Source: Parapristionchus giblindavisi (taxonomy: Eukaryota > Nematoda > Chromadorea > Rhabditida > Diplogasteridae). From it: a DNA stretch of 64,000 bases. The translations under genes and the position numbers were made by a program. Positions 49,089-60,063 of the stretch are shown in pieces. The notes below the pieces were generated by a model that had not been told where the DNA came from, searched no databases, and saw only the letters and a program-made list of their open reading frames with translations. Position 1 is the stretch's first letter. The number at the start of each line of letters is the position of its first letter. Location: contig CALSFV010000317.1 of the NCBI GenBank assembly GCA_943737045.1, positions 312,001-376,000 of the forward strand. Reading direction: 5' to 3'.

Positions 49089-49331
49089 TGATACACTGAC
49101 GGCAAACTCTCTCATATTTGAGTCATAGGTTATCTAAGATGCGACAATTAGAGAAAAGTTGTCTCAAATGTGAGATAACTTAGTTAGCTTACTCCAGTCC
49201 CCGTTACTATCTCGAGCGAGAGAGTATTATCTAACGTGTCTTTTTGAGAGAGTTTGGAGTAAGCTAACCTTTCTCTATAGCTGAACAGTTAGACAACCTA
49301 TATCTAAGAGAATTTGCCGTGAGTGTAATTA
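49089..49331. mobile_element. Inverted-repeat element
   Basis: CACTGACGGCAAACTCTCTC and GAGAATTTGCCGTGAGTGT ends; inner GTTAGCTTACTCCAG / GGAGTAAGCTAAC arms around CGAGCGAGAGAGTATTATCT. Confidence 0.8.
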
Positions 49332-49769
49332 TAGTTTGGTATTTACTAATTTGACATAAATTACGTGTTTAGCTAAACGCTAAGCACGTAATTTACATGT
49401 TAAACATATAATTTTAGGATATTTCTGATCGCATCGTTCATTTGCTCAAAGATAAGAGTGCAGTTCAGTCTAAAGAAGAAAACAATAAGAATACGTGAAG
49501 ATGAGATAAGTCCTTGAAGCAATGCATAAACAAACGAATCAATTAGCAATTTCACATTGAAGGGACTGAATTTTTCAACCCTTGCAAGGATGTTCGTAAA
49601 GTTGCAGACCCTCCATATATGGTACGGGAAAATTTGGAAACATAAAGAACAATATAGAATAAAAGGAAATCGTCATTCTGAGATTAAAAGAGAGTGAGAG
49701 CGACAATGGGTCTATGAAGAGTAGGTGTAGCAGTAGTAGTAGACTCTCGATCTTAGCTCTATAAAATAG

Positions 49770-49875
49770 AAGTTGAAGGTAGAGGGAGAGTTTGGTGCTG
49801 ACGTTGAGGTAGAGGGAGAGGGAGAGGGAGAGGGAGAGGAAGAGGGAGAGGGAGAGGGAGAGGGACAGCGGAAAG
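49770..49875. repeat. GAGGGA tract
   Basis: About 9 clean GAGGGA units with imperfect flanks. Confidence 0.9.
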
Positions 49876-50003
49876 AAGAGGTAGAGCGGAAGGTCCACTA
49901 CGTTTTATGTTCGCTGGCTAATGGATGTCGAGATGTTCCTGGGATCGTTTTGGTCGATTAAATAAAGGGTATACTCGTATTTTGCCACTTAAAGTCTACT
50001 TAA

Positions 50004-50377
50004 AGAAGGGGACCCACGAGTTTTTTCGTGAATAAACTGGCCAGGCAGAAATATAGATCACATTTCCCTGCATCCAAAAACAATTTTCTCTAAAATTATA
50101 GGTACACTGGAATACCGTAATCCGAGCACAAAGGTCGTTATTCCCCCAAGATGTCCTCAGGGAATGCGCGCAATTTCAAATATGAAATATAAATGTATTG
50201 AGAATTGCAAACGGGAATCGAACCCGCGTGGCGCGGTTACAAGCGCCGACTACTAACCAGTGAGCTACACGCTCTATGCGGTCCATCTCTCAATTCTAAT
50301 AGAGAATGTAGCGCTACTTCCTATCTCCCACGTTAGCCATGACAATAGTGAACACTAAATCTCCTGGTTCCCCTTCT
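50004..50377. mobile_element. TTAA-flanked element carrying a tRNA-like module
   Basis: Ends AGAAGGGGAC and GTTCCCCTTCT lie between duplicated TTAA (50000-50003, 50378-50381). It interrupts a CTTAAAGTCTACTT-type MITE. The inside holds a minus-strand tRNA-like sequence at 50208-50283. A TTAA duplication suggests piggyBac-type mobilisation (inference). Confidence 0.8.
50208..50283 (-). ncRNA. tRNA-like sequence (pol III promoter module or tRNA pseudogene)
   Basis: The minus strand has an A box (TAGCTCACTGGTTAG), an anticodon-like hairpin (GGCGC...GCGCC) and a B box (GGGTTCGATTCCC). The would-be acceptor ends (GAGCGTG and TTGCAAT) do not pair and the anticodon loop is 8 nt, so it is not a functional tRNA. 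Confidence 0.5.
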
Positions 50378-50634
50378 TTAAACTACGTCACAGACTTTAA
50401 GTAGACTTTAAGTAAACTTTAAGTGAAAGAACATTTGACGAAATGCATTACAGTATACCACACCACTTTAAGTAGACTTACGTCTCACTTTAAGTTTACT
50501 TAAAGTCTACTTAAAGTGGGAAAGTTTAAGTAGACTTTAAGTGGCAAAATACCAGAGTAGTCAGTATAAAATATTCAACAAGTCAATGGACCAAGTTCCG
50601 GAATAACCGTACCCATACTTTATTACGTAAAGGG

Positions 50635-50689
50635 AAAAGGCAAAGGTGAAGGAAGGCATATCCGTTATTCAAGGCAGTCCTGCACTGAG
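50635..50689 (-). mobile_element. SINE-like family D copy, left fragment
   Basis: GTTATTCAAGGCAGTCCTGC is interrupted by fold-back 5; the rest resumes at 52571. Confidence 0.75.
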
Positions 50690-52570
50690 CTGAAAGATGC
50701 TTAGCAAATGCGTTGCTTACGCATTTGCTTAGCGACACGATCGCTTTTAGTTAAGCAAAACGTATGCTTAGAAGAGAGATGCTTATATTTAAGCATAGCG
50801 TATGCTTAAATTGAAAGAGGCGGGCGTTCGCCTCCCGGAATAGACTTTGAGTTATACTAGTCACAGTTACATGGTTAGGTAGCGCAGCGGTAAGCGCCTT
50901 CACTAGCTATCGGAAGGTCGGTGGTTCGGTCCCCCATTCTATCGCAATCTTTTGCCGAGTTGTTTCTTTCATGTAAGCAACCCGGTAAGCATTTGCTCAT
51001 GCTTATATCACGCGTGTCGCGTAAGGATCGATACAACTACCGGACAATGAAAAAATGAAAATTTGGTTTAAATCATTTTTGGATAGCCCTGACAGTGCCG
51101 GAGAAGATAGCGTTTCGATTTTTTGTCTAAGGTAAATTTTGACGAAGATAGACGCCGTTGACTATCGGAATTTGTGGAAACGTCTTGACTTTCACCCGCA
51201 ATAGCTCGGTTTGGAATGGGAATAGCGAAAATATCACAGAGACATAAATTGTAGAGAATTTTCAGGAGAATCGAAATAACACAAGCAGAAATTACAAAAT
51301 CGATTTTTCATCAGCTTCTGTGGCGGAAAGCTGACGTTTGCACAGCAAATCATAAGTGCAATTTTTTATTGGCTTAGATGATAGATATTGTGAAGACGCA
51401 TCGATTGATATATACTTTATGGGGTCGAATCGTGACCGCAATATGAGTTTTTTCCAAAAAACGAGTCTGAAATCCCGGACTTAGCCGATTTCTGGCTCGA
51501 GAGAAGGAAGGATCACTTTGATCTACCCACTCGTCTCTCGATGATCTATGATTTACCAACTCTTTTTTTTGTTATACGTGTTTTCAAGTGTTTTCAACAG
51601 GTTTCCCTGTTTGAAACACGAAATTTGAATTCGCGCGCGCGCAAAGAGGTGTGGGAATTCAAATTAAGAGTTTCCGTCATCAATTTTTAGCAGATAAAAT
51701 GGAAATTCAACTCGGAAAGTCGAAATTTGAATTCTCGCACCTCTTTGCGCGCGCGAATTCAAATTTCGTGTTTCCATTTTAGTCTTTCCGGGTACTTTTT
51801 TAACGTTTGGAAAGTCGCCGATTTCGGTTTTCCATTATTTTTTAACGAGCCATAACATGCTAATTCCTTCTTTGAATTAGGGTTTAGTTATGCTTTTCAT
51901 TTATTTCTTTGTTTTTTTCGAGTTCCATGTACAGAAATACCAGGAAATATCATAGATCATCGAGAGACGAGTGGGTAGATCAAAGTGATCCTTCCTTCTC
52001 TCGAGCCAGAAATCGGCTAAGTCCGGGATTTCAGACTCGTTTTTTGGAAAAAACTCATATTGCGGTCACGATTCGACCCCATAAAGTATATATCAATCGA
52101 TGCGTCTTCACAATATCTACCATCTGAGCCAATAAAAAATTGCACTTATGATTTGCTGTGCAAACGTCACCTTTCCGCCACAGAAGCTGATGAAAAATCG
52201 ATTTTGTAATTTCTGCTTGTGTTATTTCGATTCCCCTGAAAATTCTCTACAATTTATGTCTCTGTGATATGTTCGCTATTCCCATTCCAAACCGAGCTAT
52301 TGCGGGTGAAAGTCAACACTTTTCCACACATTCCGACAGTCAACGACGTCTATCTTCGTCAAAATTGATCTTAGACAAAAAATCGAAACGCTATCTTCTC
52401 CGGCACTGTCAGGGCTATCCAAAAATAGTAAATATAATAGGGGTTATATTTTGTCCGGACACCCCATGATTTTGTCTCGATCCTTACGCGACACGCGTGA
52501 TATGTAAGCATATCACCATCTTATCCGACTGAGGTAGCAAATCGTATGCTTACTATTAAGTATCTTTCAG
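50690..52570. mobile_element. Fold-back element 5 with 5-bp target duplication
   Basis: Terminal inverted repeats CTGAAAGATGCTTA / TAAGTATCTTTCAG are flanked on both sides by CTGAG. The element splits a SINE-like copy (50635-50689 and 52571-52690). The left subterminal region carries AAGCATATGC-type hairpins and a tRNA-like module (50872-50945). Long arms run 51008-51590 and 51930-52510, around a central ggctcgttaaaaaat-to-GCGCGCGC module that also occurs at 48.2 kb. Confidence 0.9.
50872..50945 (+). ncRNA. tRNA-like module in fold-back element 5
   Basis: A box GTAGCGCAGCGGTAAGCGC has a good 4-bp D stem (GCGC/GCGC), B box GTGGTTCGGTCCC, and TTTT follows at about 50950. The CCTTC/GAAGG stem carries an 11-nt loop and the acceptor ends do not pair. 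Probably a pol III promoter captured by the element. Confidence 0.45.
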
Positions 52571-52690
52571 CTGAGTGTGCTGGTGATCAGATCACTGCTG
52601 GGCCAATGATAATTCAAGGCCAATTCAGACCGGAACGCCTAATCTCTTCTTCGCACCTACTTTATCATGTGCTATATCACATAGATGTTT
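52571..52690 (-). mobile_element. SINE-like family D copy, right fragment
   Basis: Continues GATCACTGCTGGGCCAATGA, AATTCAAGGCCAATTCAG, to ACTTTATCATG. Confidence 0.75.
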
Positions 52691-54349
52691 AAAAACCACG
52701 TAGCTGAAAGAGTTTCGTTCGGCTTGTCCTTGTAAAATCCTCATATAATTCTTCTGCGAATGCCAAGGGATATGCGAGAGGTTAGCACAGCTATCTCATA
52801 TACCCTATAGTACCAAAAGTTCGGAATCGTTTCCCGTTTTTTTTTCTCGTTTTTTGTAGCAAATTTTCAAAAGTGCGTCTATCCGGGCCTGATGGTTCAC
52901 TGATGTTTCTAGCGGTCAATAAGTTGAATCAGCATAAAATAAATAGTGTACGGTAGGTGGAATAACTTTTGAGAACTTTCGGCCTTCACAGTTATGCACT
53001 AAAATATGTCAACACCTTTAACGGAATAAATCAATTATTTAGTGTTTAGCCAATATTTCCGAGCTTTCATTTTATAATAATACGTGATATTACACTCAAG
53101 ACAATAATTCGTAAGAATTACTAGATTCCCGAAGATTGACCTAACGGGTTATTTTTACCTTTCTACCCGAAGATTCGCGAATGTATTTAGAGGACATTTC
53201 AAGCCAACAAATATGCTAGAATGACTAACTAGAGTCTACTATAAGGTCAGTTCGAGTCATAGAACTATAACTACCAGTGCCAGACTGCCAGGAGCTGTAA
53301 AAGAAGGTGCATAAGGAAGTACAGAGTAGTAAAGGTTGACGGTGCCTCTTCTGGGGACTCCCCTCCACTCTGCCAGCGGGAACTTAACCTTTGCCATAGA
53401 TCTTACAGCACTATCGCAAGGATTTATGGAAGATTAAATTGCAATGGCTAAAGAGTGATTGATTGAAACAATGCAGAGATTCTCGCTCACATCAAAGCTA
53501 AAATTCACACCTTTTTATGCGCTGTTTTGGAAAAAGCAAACTAAAATCAACCTCAGTTGAAAGGTAGATACATCCCAGAATTATAATTGTTTAATAAAAG
53601 TATTTAAAAATAAAATAAGTCCAATAAATACTATGTAAATGCCCTTCTCGTGGTTCACTATAATGTCTCAATCGATATTTTCTGCAATGTTTTTTTGTTA
53701 GATATTCAATCATTATATATATTTTAGATATTCAATCGAACACTAGAAAATAGTTACAATTAAGTTTACGAAAATAGTTACGTCAATCACCTAAATATTC
53801 TTATTTGTGACAAATTTATATACGAAAAGCACTACTTTTCTCTTGACGTCACTACCACATTTTGGAACGTTTTGGGGTAAAGCAACTCGAATTTTACCTT
53901 TGAATGAGGATAAAACATCCTACAGTGGCACCAAAAAATGAAATTTTTTCCAAAACGGAAAGTTTCAAGATGCTGTAATATCGAACTCCACGACACAATG
54001 GGATCGAGTACAGTAGGTTGTTCTAGTGGAGATAAATGAAACTTCGGAACATTTCTGACTCATACACTCTTTAAAAGAAAAGAAACAAAAATCAGAGAAA
54101 AAACTCTCCTTTTTTCACACTCTCTTTTTTCGTTTCTTTTCGTGACTTTCCAGCAGAACTTGTTAGTTTGGAGACAAATAAAATGGGGAACATTTCTTAA
54201 TTAATGAAGAAGATGAAGAAGAATGGAATTAAGAAGTCCCAAAGTGCACTAGTTCATTTCTTTTCTTTCATAACCATCATTAAAACTTTTTTACTACTTC
54301 AAAGTTTACGATTCCATTAGCGACGATAGTTTCGTTAATGAACACATTT
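52691..54349. other. AT-rich stretch without recognised gene
   Basis: No splice-supported frame, tRNA or clear inverted repeat. A CACTCTCTTTTTTCGTTTCT motif near 54120 recurs at 30.3, 33.75, 45.6 and 60.2 kb and belongs to another dispersed repeat. Confidence 0.6.
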
Positions 54350-54409
54350 TCAACAATATTTTAAGTTAGCCCCGCCCATTTTCGCGGAAAGAATATCTCG
54401 GAAACCCAC

Positions 54410-54479
54410 ATTTTTCGTCGTTTTCGTGATCCAATCGAGCTGCATCGTGCGGCCGTCCACGTTCACCAGCACATTGTGT
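54410..54479 (-). CDS. Candidate second distal exon
   Basis: After a cgtttcag acceptor the frame reads (R)HNVLVNVDGRTMQLDWITKT and reaches a weak AAAAAT|gtgggt donor in phase 0, which would join ATPLFVHIF of exon 2. Without that donor the frame stays open to a TGA at 54350-54352, giving a 57-residue two-exon protein. Codon use is coding-like (GTG, CTG, GGC, CGC, ATC). Confidence 0.45.
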
Positions 54480-54559
54480 CTGAAACGGCGAAAATTAGGA
54501 AAATTACGGAAATGTAAAATGTGAAAATCCTGGAAAACCGTCAAATATTGCTTTTCAAC

Positions 54560-54600
54560 CTTTCGATGCGATCGCGAACTCTATGCAGTTTGATGGCCAT
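54560..54600 (-). CDS. Candidate distal first exon (K2P gene or a separate small gene)
   Basis: ATG at 54600 opens 13 codons (MAIKLHRVRDRIE) and two bases before a GAAAG|gttgaa donor. It joins in phase to the exon at 54410-54479. Strand and outgoing phase match the K2P gene, but exon 2 is 18 kb downstream, so this could equally start an unrelated gene. Confidence 0.4.
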
Positions 54601-54716
54601 GTTTGAGAGAGAGGGAACGGGGACGGTACTAGGAGGTAAGGGGGAGACAAGGCCCCTTAAAGGGAATCCGATGCGACGACGAGAGGCGGTACTATAGGAT
54701 CTTTCATGGAGATTGC

Positions 54717-54990
54717 AGAGAGGGAGAGGGAGAGGGAGAGGCAGAGGGATAGGGAGAGGGAGAGGGAGAGGGAGAGGGAGAGAGCTCTAAACTGTCTAGT
54801 CCCTCCATTTACTCTATTTTATGTGGTCAGTCTATGACTCTTTCTCTGAGTCTCCTCTCAATTTCAGTAAGTCTTCAAGACTTGGACTCTCGCGTTCAGT
54901 TGTTTCATGTCAGACGCTTGATGCGGGCCTCTCCCTCTCCCTCTCCCTCTCCCTCTCCCTCTCCTTTTCCGACTATCCATCCATTCCTCC
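54717..54990. repeat. Facing GAGGGA and CTCCCT tracts
   Basis: GAGGGA at 54717-54782 and CTCCCT at 54928-54962, in inverted orientation about 150 bp apart, just upstream of the 54.6-kb candidate start. Confidence 0.9.
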
Positions 54991-55503
54991 CCTCCCTCTC
55001 CCTCTCCACGGACCATAGGCATGACAAATGTATCACAGGTGCCAGTAGAGGGAGAGCAGAGACAAATTACGTATCCGGACTACTATTCCACGGATCCCAG
55101 AAACACCGGATATACAGCATGAAAAATGTCTGGGTCCTAAATCCCGGCTCCAACAAAAACGGCTGGGAGTAAACGACGGATAGATAACACGGGCTCGAGT
55201 AAATTTTGCTGTTGAAAAGAAGACAATAAGCTATTTGCGCCAATAATAATTTGCTATTTTGTTGTTTTCTTCTATTTTCACACTTTGTGAACACTTTTCA
55301 AGAAATAGCGAGGACTCATGAAGACTCATTAGATGGGGAGAGATTAGATGTGTTCCCAGGGGGGGGAACAGGGAGGGTCGTCAAATTACCACTGCTTTCG
55401 TTCAGTGGCTACTGCTAAAAGGCATTCAGGCACGATATTTTGCCCTGAAGTAAAAACAGCATCTCTGATTTTCGATGTATTGAGAAAAGTTATAATAAGC
55501 GTA

Positions 55504-55620
55504 CAGCTTTGGGCACATCTTATTTGAAACTCTTCGCTCTGGCGAGCCTCTCTCGCGCGTTTTGTCGGCGAGAGAGCGTTGCCAGAGCGGAGAGGAAAAT
55601 TAGCTCGGGTGTGACTTTAA
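55504..55620. mobile_element. TTAA MITE family B copy
   Basis: Near-complete: CTCTTCGCTCTGGCGAGCCT arm, GAGAGAGCGTTGCCAGAG, ends GGGTGTGACTTTAA. Confidence 0.85.
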
Positions 55621-56033
55621 AGAACCGCAATCGAGCAATAGGTGGACATATCGATGGCGGAAAACGAGCGTAAATTTTGGGTAAAGTCAACAATATCATC
55701 GGCCAGCTGGTAGATATGGTAGATAAACTCTCTTTCCATAATGTTCAGCGATTTTAGCTGTGAACGTACAACACACTATTCTTGGGCAAGAATGGTAATT
55801 AATGTGAAGTACAATATATCAAAGCATGCAAACGTACTCTAGTAATATTATAACATGCAATGTAAAACTAGTTAAGGCCTCGCTGTTTCGGCCAGGGGTT
55901 CTAGACAGCGGAACCCTACTCAGTGGTGTTGGTGTTTGAAAAAAAACCAGAGATAAATACGAGAGGGCTGTGAAAGAGATTCTTGCGGTGAGCGGTTGCG
56001 CTGGTCTTGAAAATAAACGACTGTGAAGCCCTA

Positions 56034-56110
56034 ATGCCCTAAATTACAGATCCGAGCAAATCTAGTCAGACGCAGCGCAACGTTATCAATGGCCTCTATG
56101 GGTGATTAGA
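56034..56110 (+). repeat. Exon-like repeat, copy 2
   Basis: Plus strand: aaattacag|ATCCGAGCAAATCTA..., frame IRANLVRRSATLSMASMG, then GG|gtgatt. It differs from copy 1 mainly at third positions and by an in-frame 6-base deletion. Confidence 0.55.
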
Positions 56111-56572
56111 TTTTTTTAAAAATTAATTGATTTTTTCAACGATTTTTAAAAACATTTAAGACGACCGTGGTATTCTACGACCGAAAGAACAAAGGAATAA
56201 CTCTTCGTCGTCTACTCCTCCTTCTCAATAAATGTGATGAAGCCGCATGGAATTGTCCATAAAAAGTAGCACGCATATTAAATGGGATGAATTTATATAG
56301 TTTTCACTTTTCATTTTGCTGACGATGCACTTTTATTCCACGTCGAAGGTTGGCTATGATGCGTGCCGCTAGAGTGTTGTGCCTTTTATAGTATTGCCTT
56401 TTATTTATATAATTTATTCGCATAAACGTCAGGTATTCATCCGATCTTTGAATTGAGAAAGATATAGCTATAGAAATATTTTAAACTAAGCATATATATT
56501 TGTAAAGTCATCGCGTAACCCTGAAGACGATGGCAAAGTGAGGAGAATCCCCTTTAGGGAATGCGATCATGC

Positions 56573-56754
56573 TCTGGTATTTCAAAACTTAAAGTCTACT
56601 TAAATTACGTCACTGACTTGAAGTTTACCTTAAGTCTACTTAAAGTGAGTGACGCCACATTTTCACTTTAAGTAGACTTGCGTCTCACTTAAAGTAGACT
56701 TACAAGTCTACTTAAAGTGATAAGTAGACTTCAAGTTTTGAAATACCAGAGTGC
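56573..56754. mobile_element. MITE family E copy
   Basis: CTCTGGTATTTCAAAACTTA start and CAAGTTTTGAAATACCAGAG end. Eroded relatives lie at about 23630-23765 and 24575-24720. Confidence 0.82.
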
Positions 56755-56787
56755 TGGACTGTATCTTGAAACTAGCCTATGTAGAAT

Positions 56788-57165
56788 ACAATACAATGAC
56801 ATATCACGGGTCTCCGGTAAAAGTGTAGCAACGCCTGCCACTAGGAAAAATTTTTTGTCTTCGATTTTGATGAAAGTCGGTCAGTGGGTGTGGTTGGGGG
56901 TCATGAGAAGGCCTAGCCACTTGATTTGGCTAAAATTGCAAATTATCGATTTTTTATGATCTACCCTGAAAATGATCATAACTCGGTTCATTTTCATCGT
57001 ACAGCGAGCGTACAGGTGTCATTCGAACCGTATTCTAATTCTCTCCAAAAAACTTTCATCGACTTTTCCGACTTTCATCGAAATCGAAGACAAAAAATTT
57101 TTCCTAGTGGCAGAACCGACCATTTTTGCTACATTGTTACAGGAGACCCGTGATATATCAAGCAA
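56788..57165. mobile_element. Inverted-repeat element (GTCTCC...GGAGAC)
   Basis: CATATCACGGGTCTCCGGTA and ACAGGAGACCCGTGATATAT ends; arms AAAAATTTTTTGTCTTCGAT...GATGAAAGTC and reverse. Central 190 bp is unique. Confidence 0.82.
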
Positions 57166-57316
57166 GGACCATTTTGAACGGAATGGCTGCAACTAAATGA
57201 ATGTTTTTGCGTGTTGAGGTCGACACGACAGTGGTAGCTACTATACACATATAACAAAGCAAGGAATGATAAATTAATATGCAACCCTCTTCTCTGACCA
57301 GAATCTCAACTGAAAA

Positions 57317-57420
57317 ATACCCGAGCTAATTTTAGCACCCCGAGCTCGAGCTACTTTGACTCTCCACTCTCGCAACGCTCTCTCGCAGGCAACCAAAGCG
57401 AGAGAGCATTGCCAGAGTCT
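57317..57420. mobile_element. TTAA MITE family B copy
   Basis: CCCGAGCTAATTTTAGC and a repeated GAGCTACTTTGACTCTCCA start; GAGAGAGCATTGCCAGAG arm; right end missing. Confidence 0.75.
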
Positions 57421-57454
57421 AGAGCTTGTTCAAGTTCTCCACAATGTTCTATAG

Positions 57455-57563
57455 ACTGTGAAAGCCAAAACGACCGCTCAACATAGAAACTCTCTCAAAT
57501 GCAATCGTCTTTCGCTTGTCTGGCTATGGAAACAAAATGGCTTGAACCAGAATACTGTGTCTC
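57455..57563. mobile_element. MITE family C copy
   Basis: ACGACCGCTCAACATAGAAA start and ACCAGAATACTGTG end. Confidence 0.75.
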
Positions 57564-57872
57564 GCGGGCTGTGACTTTAAAGACCTTGATAAAATAAATA
57601 TAAATAACAAAACATTAGATTAAACACAAAAAGTTGAAACTGAGAAGCGCAATTCGTATTTGTAATAAACCAGGGAAGAAATAGAGAAGCCATTGTTGTA
57701 CACGAAATGTTGAGCAAATTTAATTCGCATTAGAACATTAGAAACACGGAAGAAACATTTGATTCTACGCTTAATTTAATTTATTTAATTTAATTTAATT
57801 TAATTTATCTTACATTATATAGTCGAAAATCGTACCATCATTAATATTGTAGTCATTAATTCGGATTGCATA

Positions 57873-57990
57873 TTATTTATTTATTTATTTATCGACTTGC
57901 TCAGCATGAAACAATACAGGTTTGTAAAGCAAAAATAATGGATCAAAAATAGTCTCGACATAGATTTATATTGAATGAGGGTAGCATATG
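57873..57990 (-). mobile_element. AAAT-tailed retroelement fragment, second family
   Basis: TTTATTTATCGACTTGCTCA, GCATGAAACAATACAGGTTT, ATTGAATGAGGGTAGCATAT. Confidence 0.65.
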
Positions 57991-58246
57991 AGTGGAAAGC
58001 GCTGATGAATAGACAAAATATTCTTCTCGTCCAATAACTAGTGCCGTATTTTATATTTCTTCATGGGGGGGACAAAATCAAAAAAACGAAATAACAAAAA
58101 GTAATAAGCGATGAAGGACCTTCCAAGGATTGGCAATTTTTCTCAAGTATTTTGAACAAAAACTTCCAATATACAGAATTCCTGCCGACTTCCGTTTTTT
58201 AGTAAAACTGCGCTCGTAGTTGTTCGCCCGCTGGTTCTATGTAGAA

Positions 58247-58361
58247 GGCCAGCTCACCCGCCTCAATTTGGCACTCTCTGACACTGCTCTCTCGCTTTCC
58301 TTGTCCACGAGAGAACGTTGCCAGAGCGGAAAGTAAAATTAGCGAGGATGCGTCTTCAAGA
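58247..58361. mobile_element. TTAA MITE family B copy
   Basis: Diverged left end; arm ACGAGAGAACGTTGCCAGAG then AAAATTAGCGAGGATGCGT. Confidence 0.75.
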
Positions 58362-58518
58362 GGCCCAAGAGAACATGGACATGGACTATTCATCAAAAAG
58401 ATGCGACAAAATTTGAAACTACAAGTAAATAGACTCTGTTCTAGCACAAACGCTTGAAGCTATAGTGGCATGAATGAGTGGATATGCTACGGTGATCATA
58501 AATATTATATCATAAATA

Positions 58519-58870
58519 ATGATCGAGAGATTTTATTGCTTATATTCCACTCATTTCGAACTCTCTAGTCTATCTCAAAATATGAGTCATCCACTATATC
58601 ATATTCAACAATTTTACAATTTAGTAGTACCCCTCGTTTTCATTCTTTCCCACTCAGAACAGCCCGATTATACTCCCAATTACCAGTTATTATCCGAACC
58701 GCCCTCAATATTCGATTATTTAAACGTCGATTGGATGCCCACCCCAATATCGTCGAAGTATCACTTTCTCATTGAATCCGGAGAGTCGTCAATCATATTT
58801 TACCACCTATTGTTCATTCAATTGCTGTTGCGCCTCGGGCGTAGATAAATTATTATTATTATTTAATGAC
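58519..58870 (+). other. 109-codon open frame ending in a retroelement-like 3' tail
   Basis: ATG at 58519, stop in GGGCGTAGATAAAT, followed by ATT units. The tail TTGCGCCTCGGGCGTAGATA also occurs in reverse at 21870-21895, and GGCGTAGATAAATAAATAAA at about 29474. This suggests the 3' end of a non-LTR retroelement; no reverse-transcriptase motif is visible. Confidence 0.3.
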
Positions 58871-59275
58871 CTTTATCAAGCACAGCATGATTTGGGCAGG
58901 AATGGTAACCACTAACCGACTGATGCCTATACGAATTGGATCTCAACTATATAATTGGTGCAGAAATCACATAGAATAATGATCACGCGAAACGAGAGAG
59001 TGAGACAACAGATTTTTATTGGCACTGTGCCAATACCGCAATGGCTCTCTCAGCTACTCTTCATTTATTCGTTCTTTCATTCTTCTCGTTCACTCGTTTA
59101 AATCATCCATATGATTTTTAGCATTCCTACACTTCATAGTGTAAGAAATGTATGAAAGCTTGAATCGTCGAGGATTCAATGTTATATATTTATTTATTTA
59201 TTTAAGTTATTTAGCGTACACCACAAGGGCGTTCCGTCAAGTACAAAAAGGTTCGAGTGCAAGGAAATATGTGAC

Positions 59276-59495
59276 ATATTGACCGTATAAAATACACTTG
59301 ATTATTTGGTACGAGAGTAGCCAACCACTGCCACAATGAATTTCTATGTTTAGAGAGAGAGCGCACCAGGAGAGTAGGTAGATCAGAGAGAGCGAGGAAG
59401 GAAAGGAGGAAAGAGTGGGGGAGTTAATCGATAGTTCTTCCTCTGTTTAGCAGCAGTAGCAATGCAATTATGCAAGTACATTTTATACGGACAAT
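59276..59495. mobile_element. MITE family F copy
   Basis: TTGACCGTATAAAATACACT start; CAAGTACATTTTATACGGAC end. Confidence 0.78.
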
Positions 59496-59616
59496 ATCAC
59501 ATTACATTATCTCATTCCATCCTCTCCATTATCATTGTAGATCATCATTCTGTTCAGACCATCATCATCAGTCATCATCAACATCATCATCAACATGATG
59601 ATGTTGATGATGTTCA

Positions 59617-59718
59617 GACCCCAAGCTACTTTTACTCTCCGCTCTACGCTGTCTCTTAGACTAAGAAAACGAAAAGCATAGCCAGAACGGAGAGTTGCAT
59701 ATGAGTTCGGGGCGTTAA
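59617..59718. mobile_element. TTAA MITE family B copy (diverged)
   Basis: CCCCAAGCTACTTTTACTCT start and GGAGAGTTGCATATGAGTTC end. Preceded by a perfect CATCATCAACAT/ATGTTGATGATG hairpin. Confidence 0.7.
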
Positions 59719-59962
59719 GTCGCACTTGAAGTACCTATACATGTTATTTGATATTCGCAACAGAATGAAAGATCATACTAGAACTGCTTCCAAGAAACCT
59801 CAAATCGCTTAAAAATCAAATAAAATTTTATGAAATTTAAATTTTTAAATTTTAAAAATGTTAATTATTAAATTATGATACCTTTTGATTTCACCCTTGT
59901 TCGCCATTCGAGTAGTCACCATGTCATAGTATGCACATGTACTATCTAATTGAATTGTAAAT

Positions 59963-60063
59963 TTAAAAGTTCTCCGCTCTGGCAATACTCACTCGCTTTC
60001 TTTGTCTACGAGAGAGCGTTGCTAGAGCGGAGAATTTCGAATTAGCTCGGTGTATGTCTTTAA
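59963..60063. mobile_element. TTAA MITE family B copy
   Basis: TTAAAAGTTCTCCGCTCTGG start; ends TGTATGTCTTTAA. A diverged second copy lies at 59617-59718. Confidence 0.82.

Larger units (their letters stand above)
49979..50562. mobile_element. MITE family E copy split by the TTAA element
   Basis: TATTTTGCCACTTAAAGTCT start, 374-bp insertion at TTAA, then CTACGTCACAGACTTTAAG to GTGGCAAAATACCAGAG. Confidence 0.85.
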
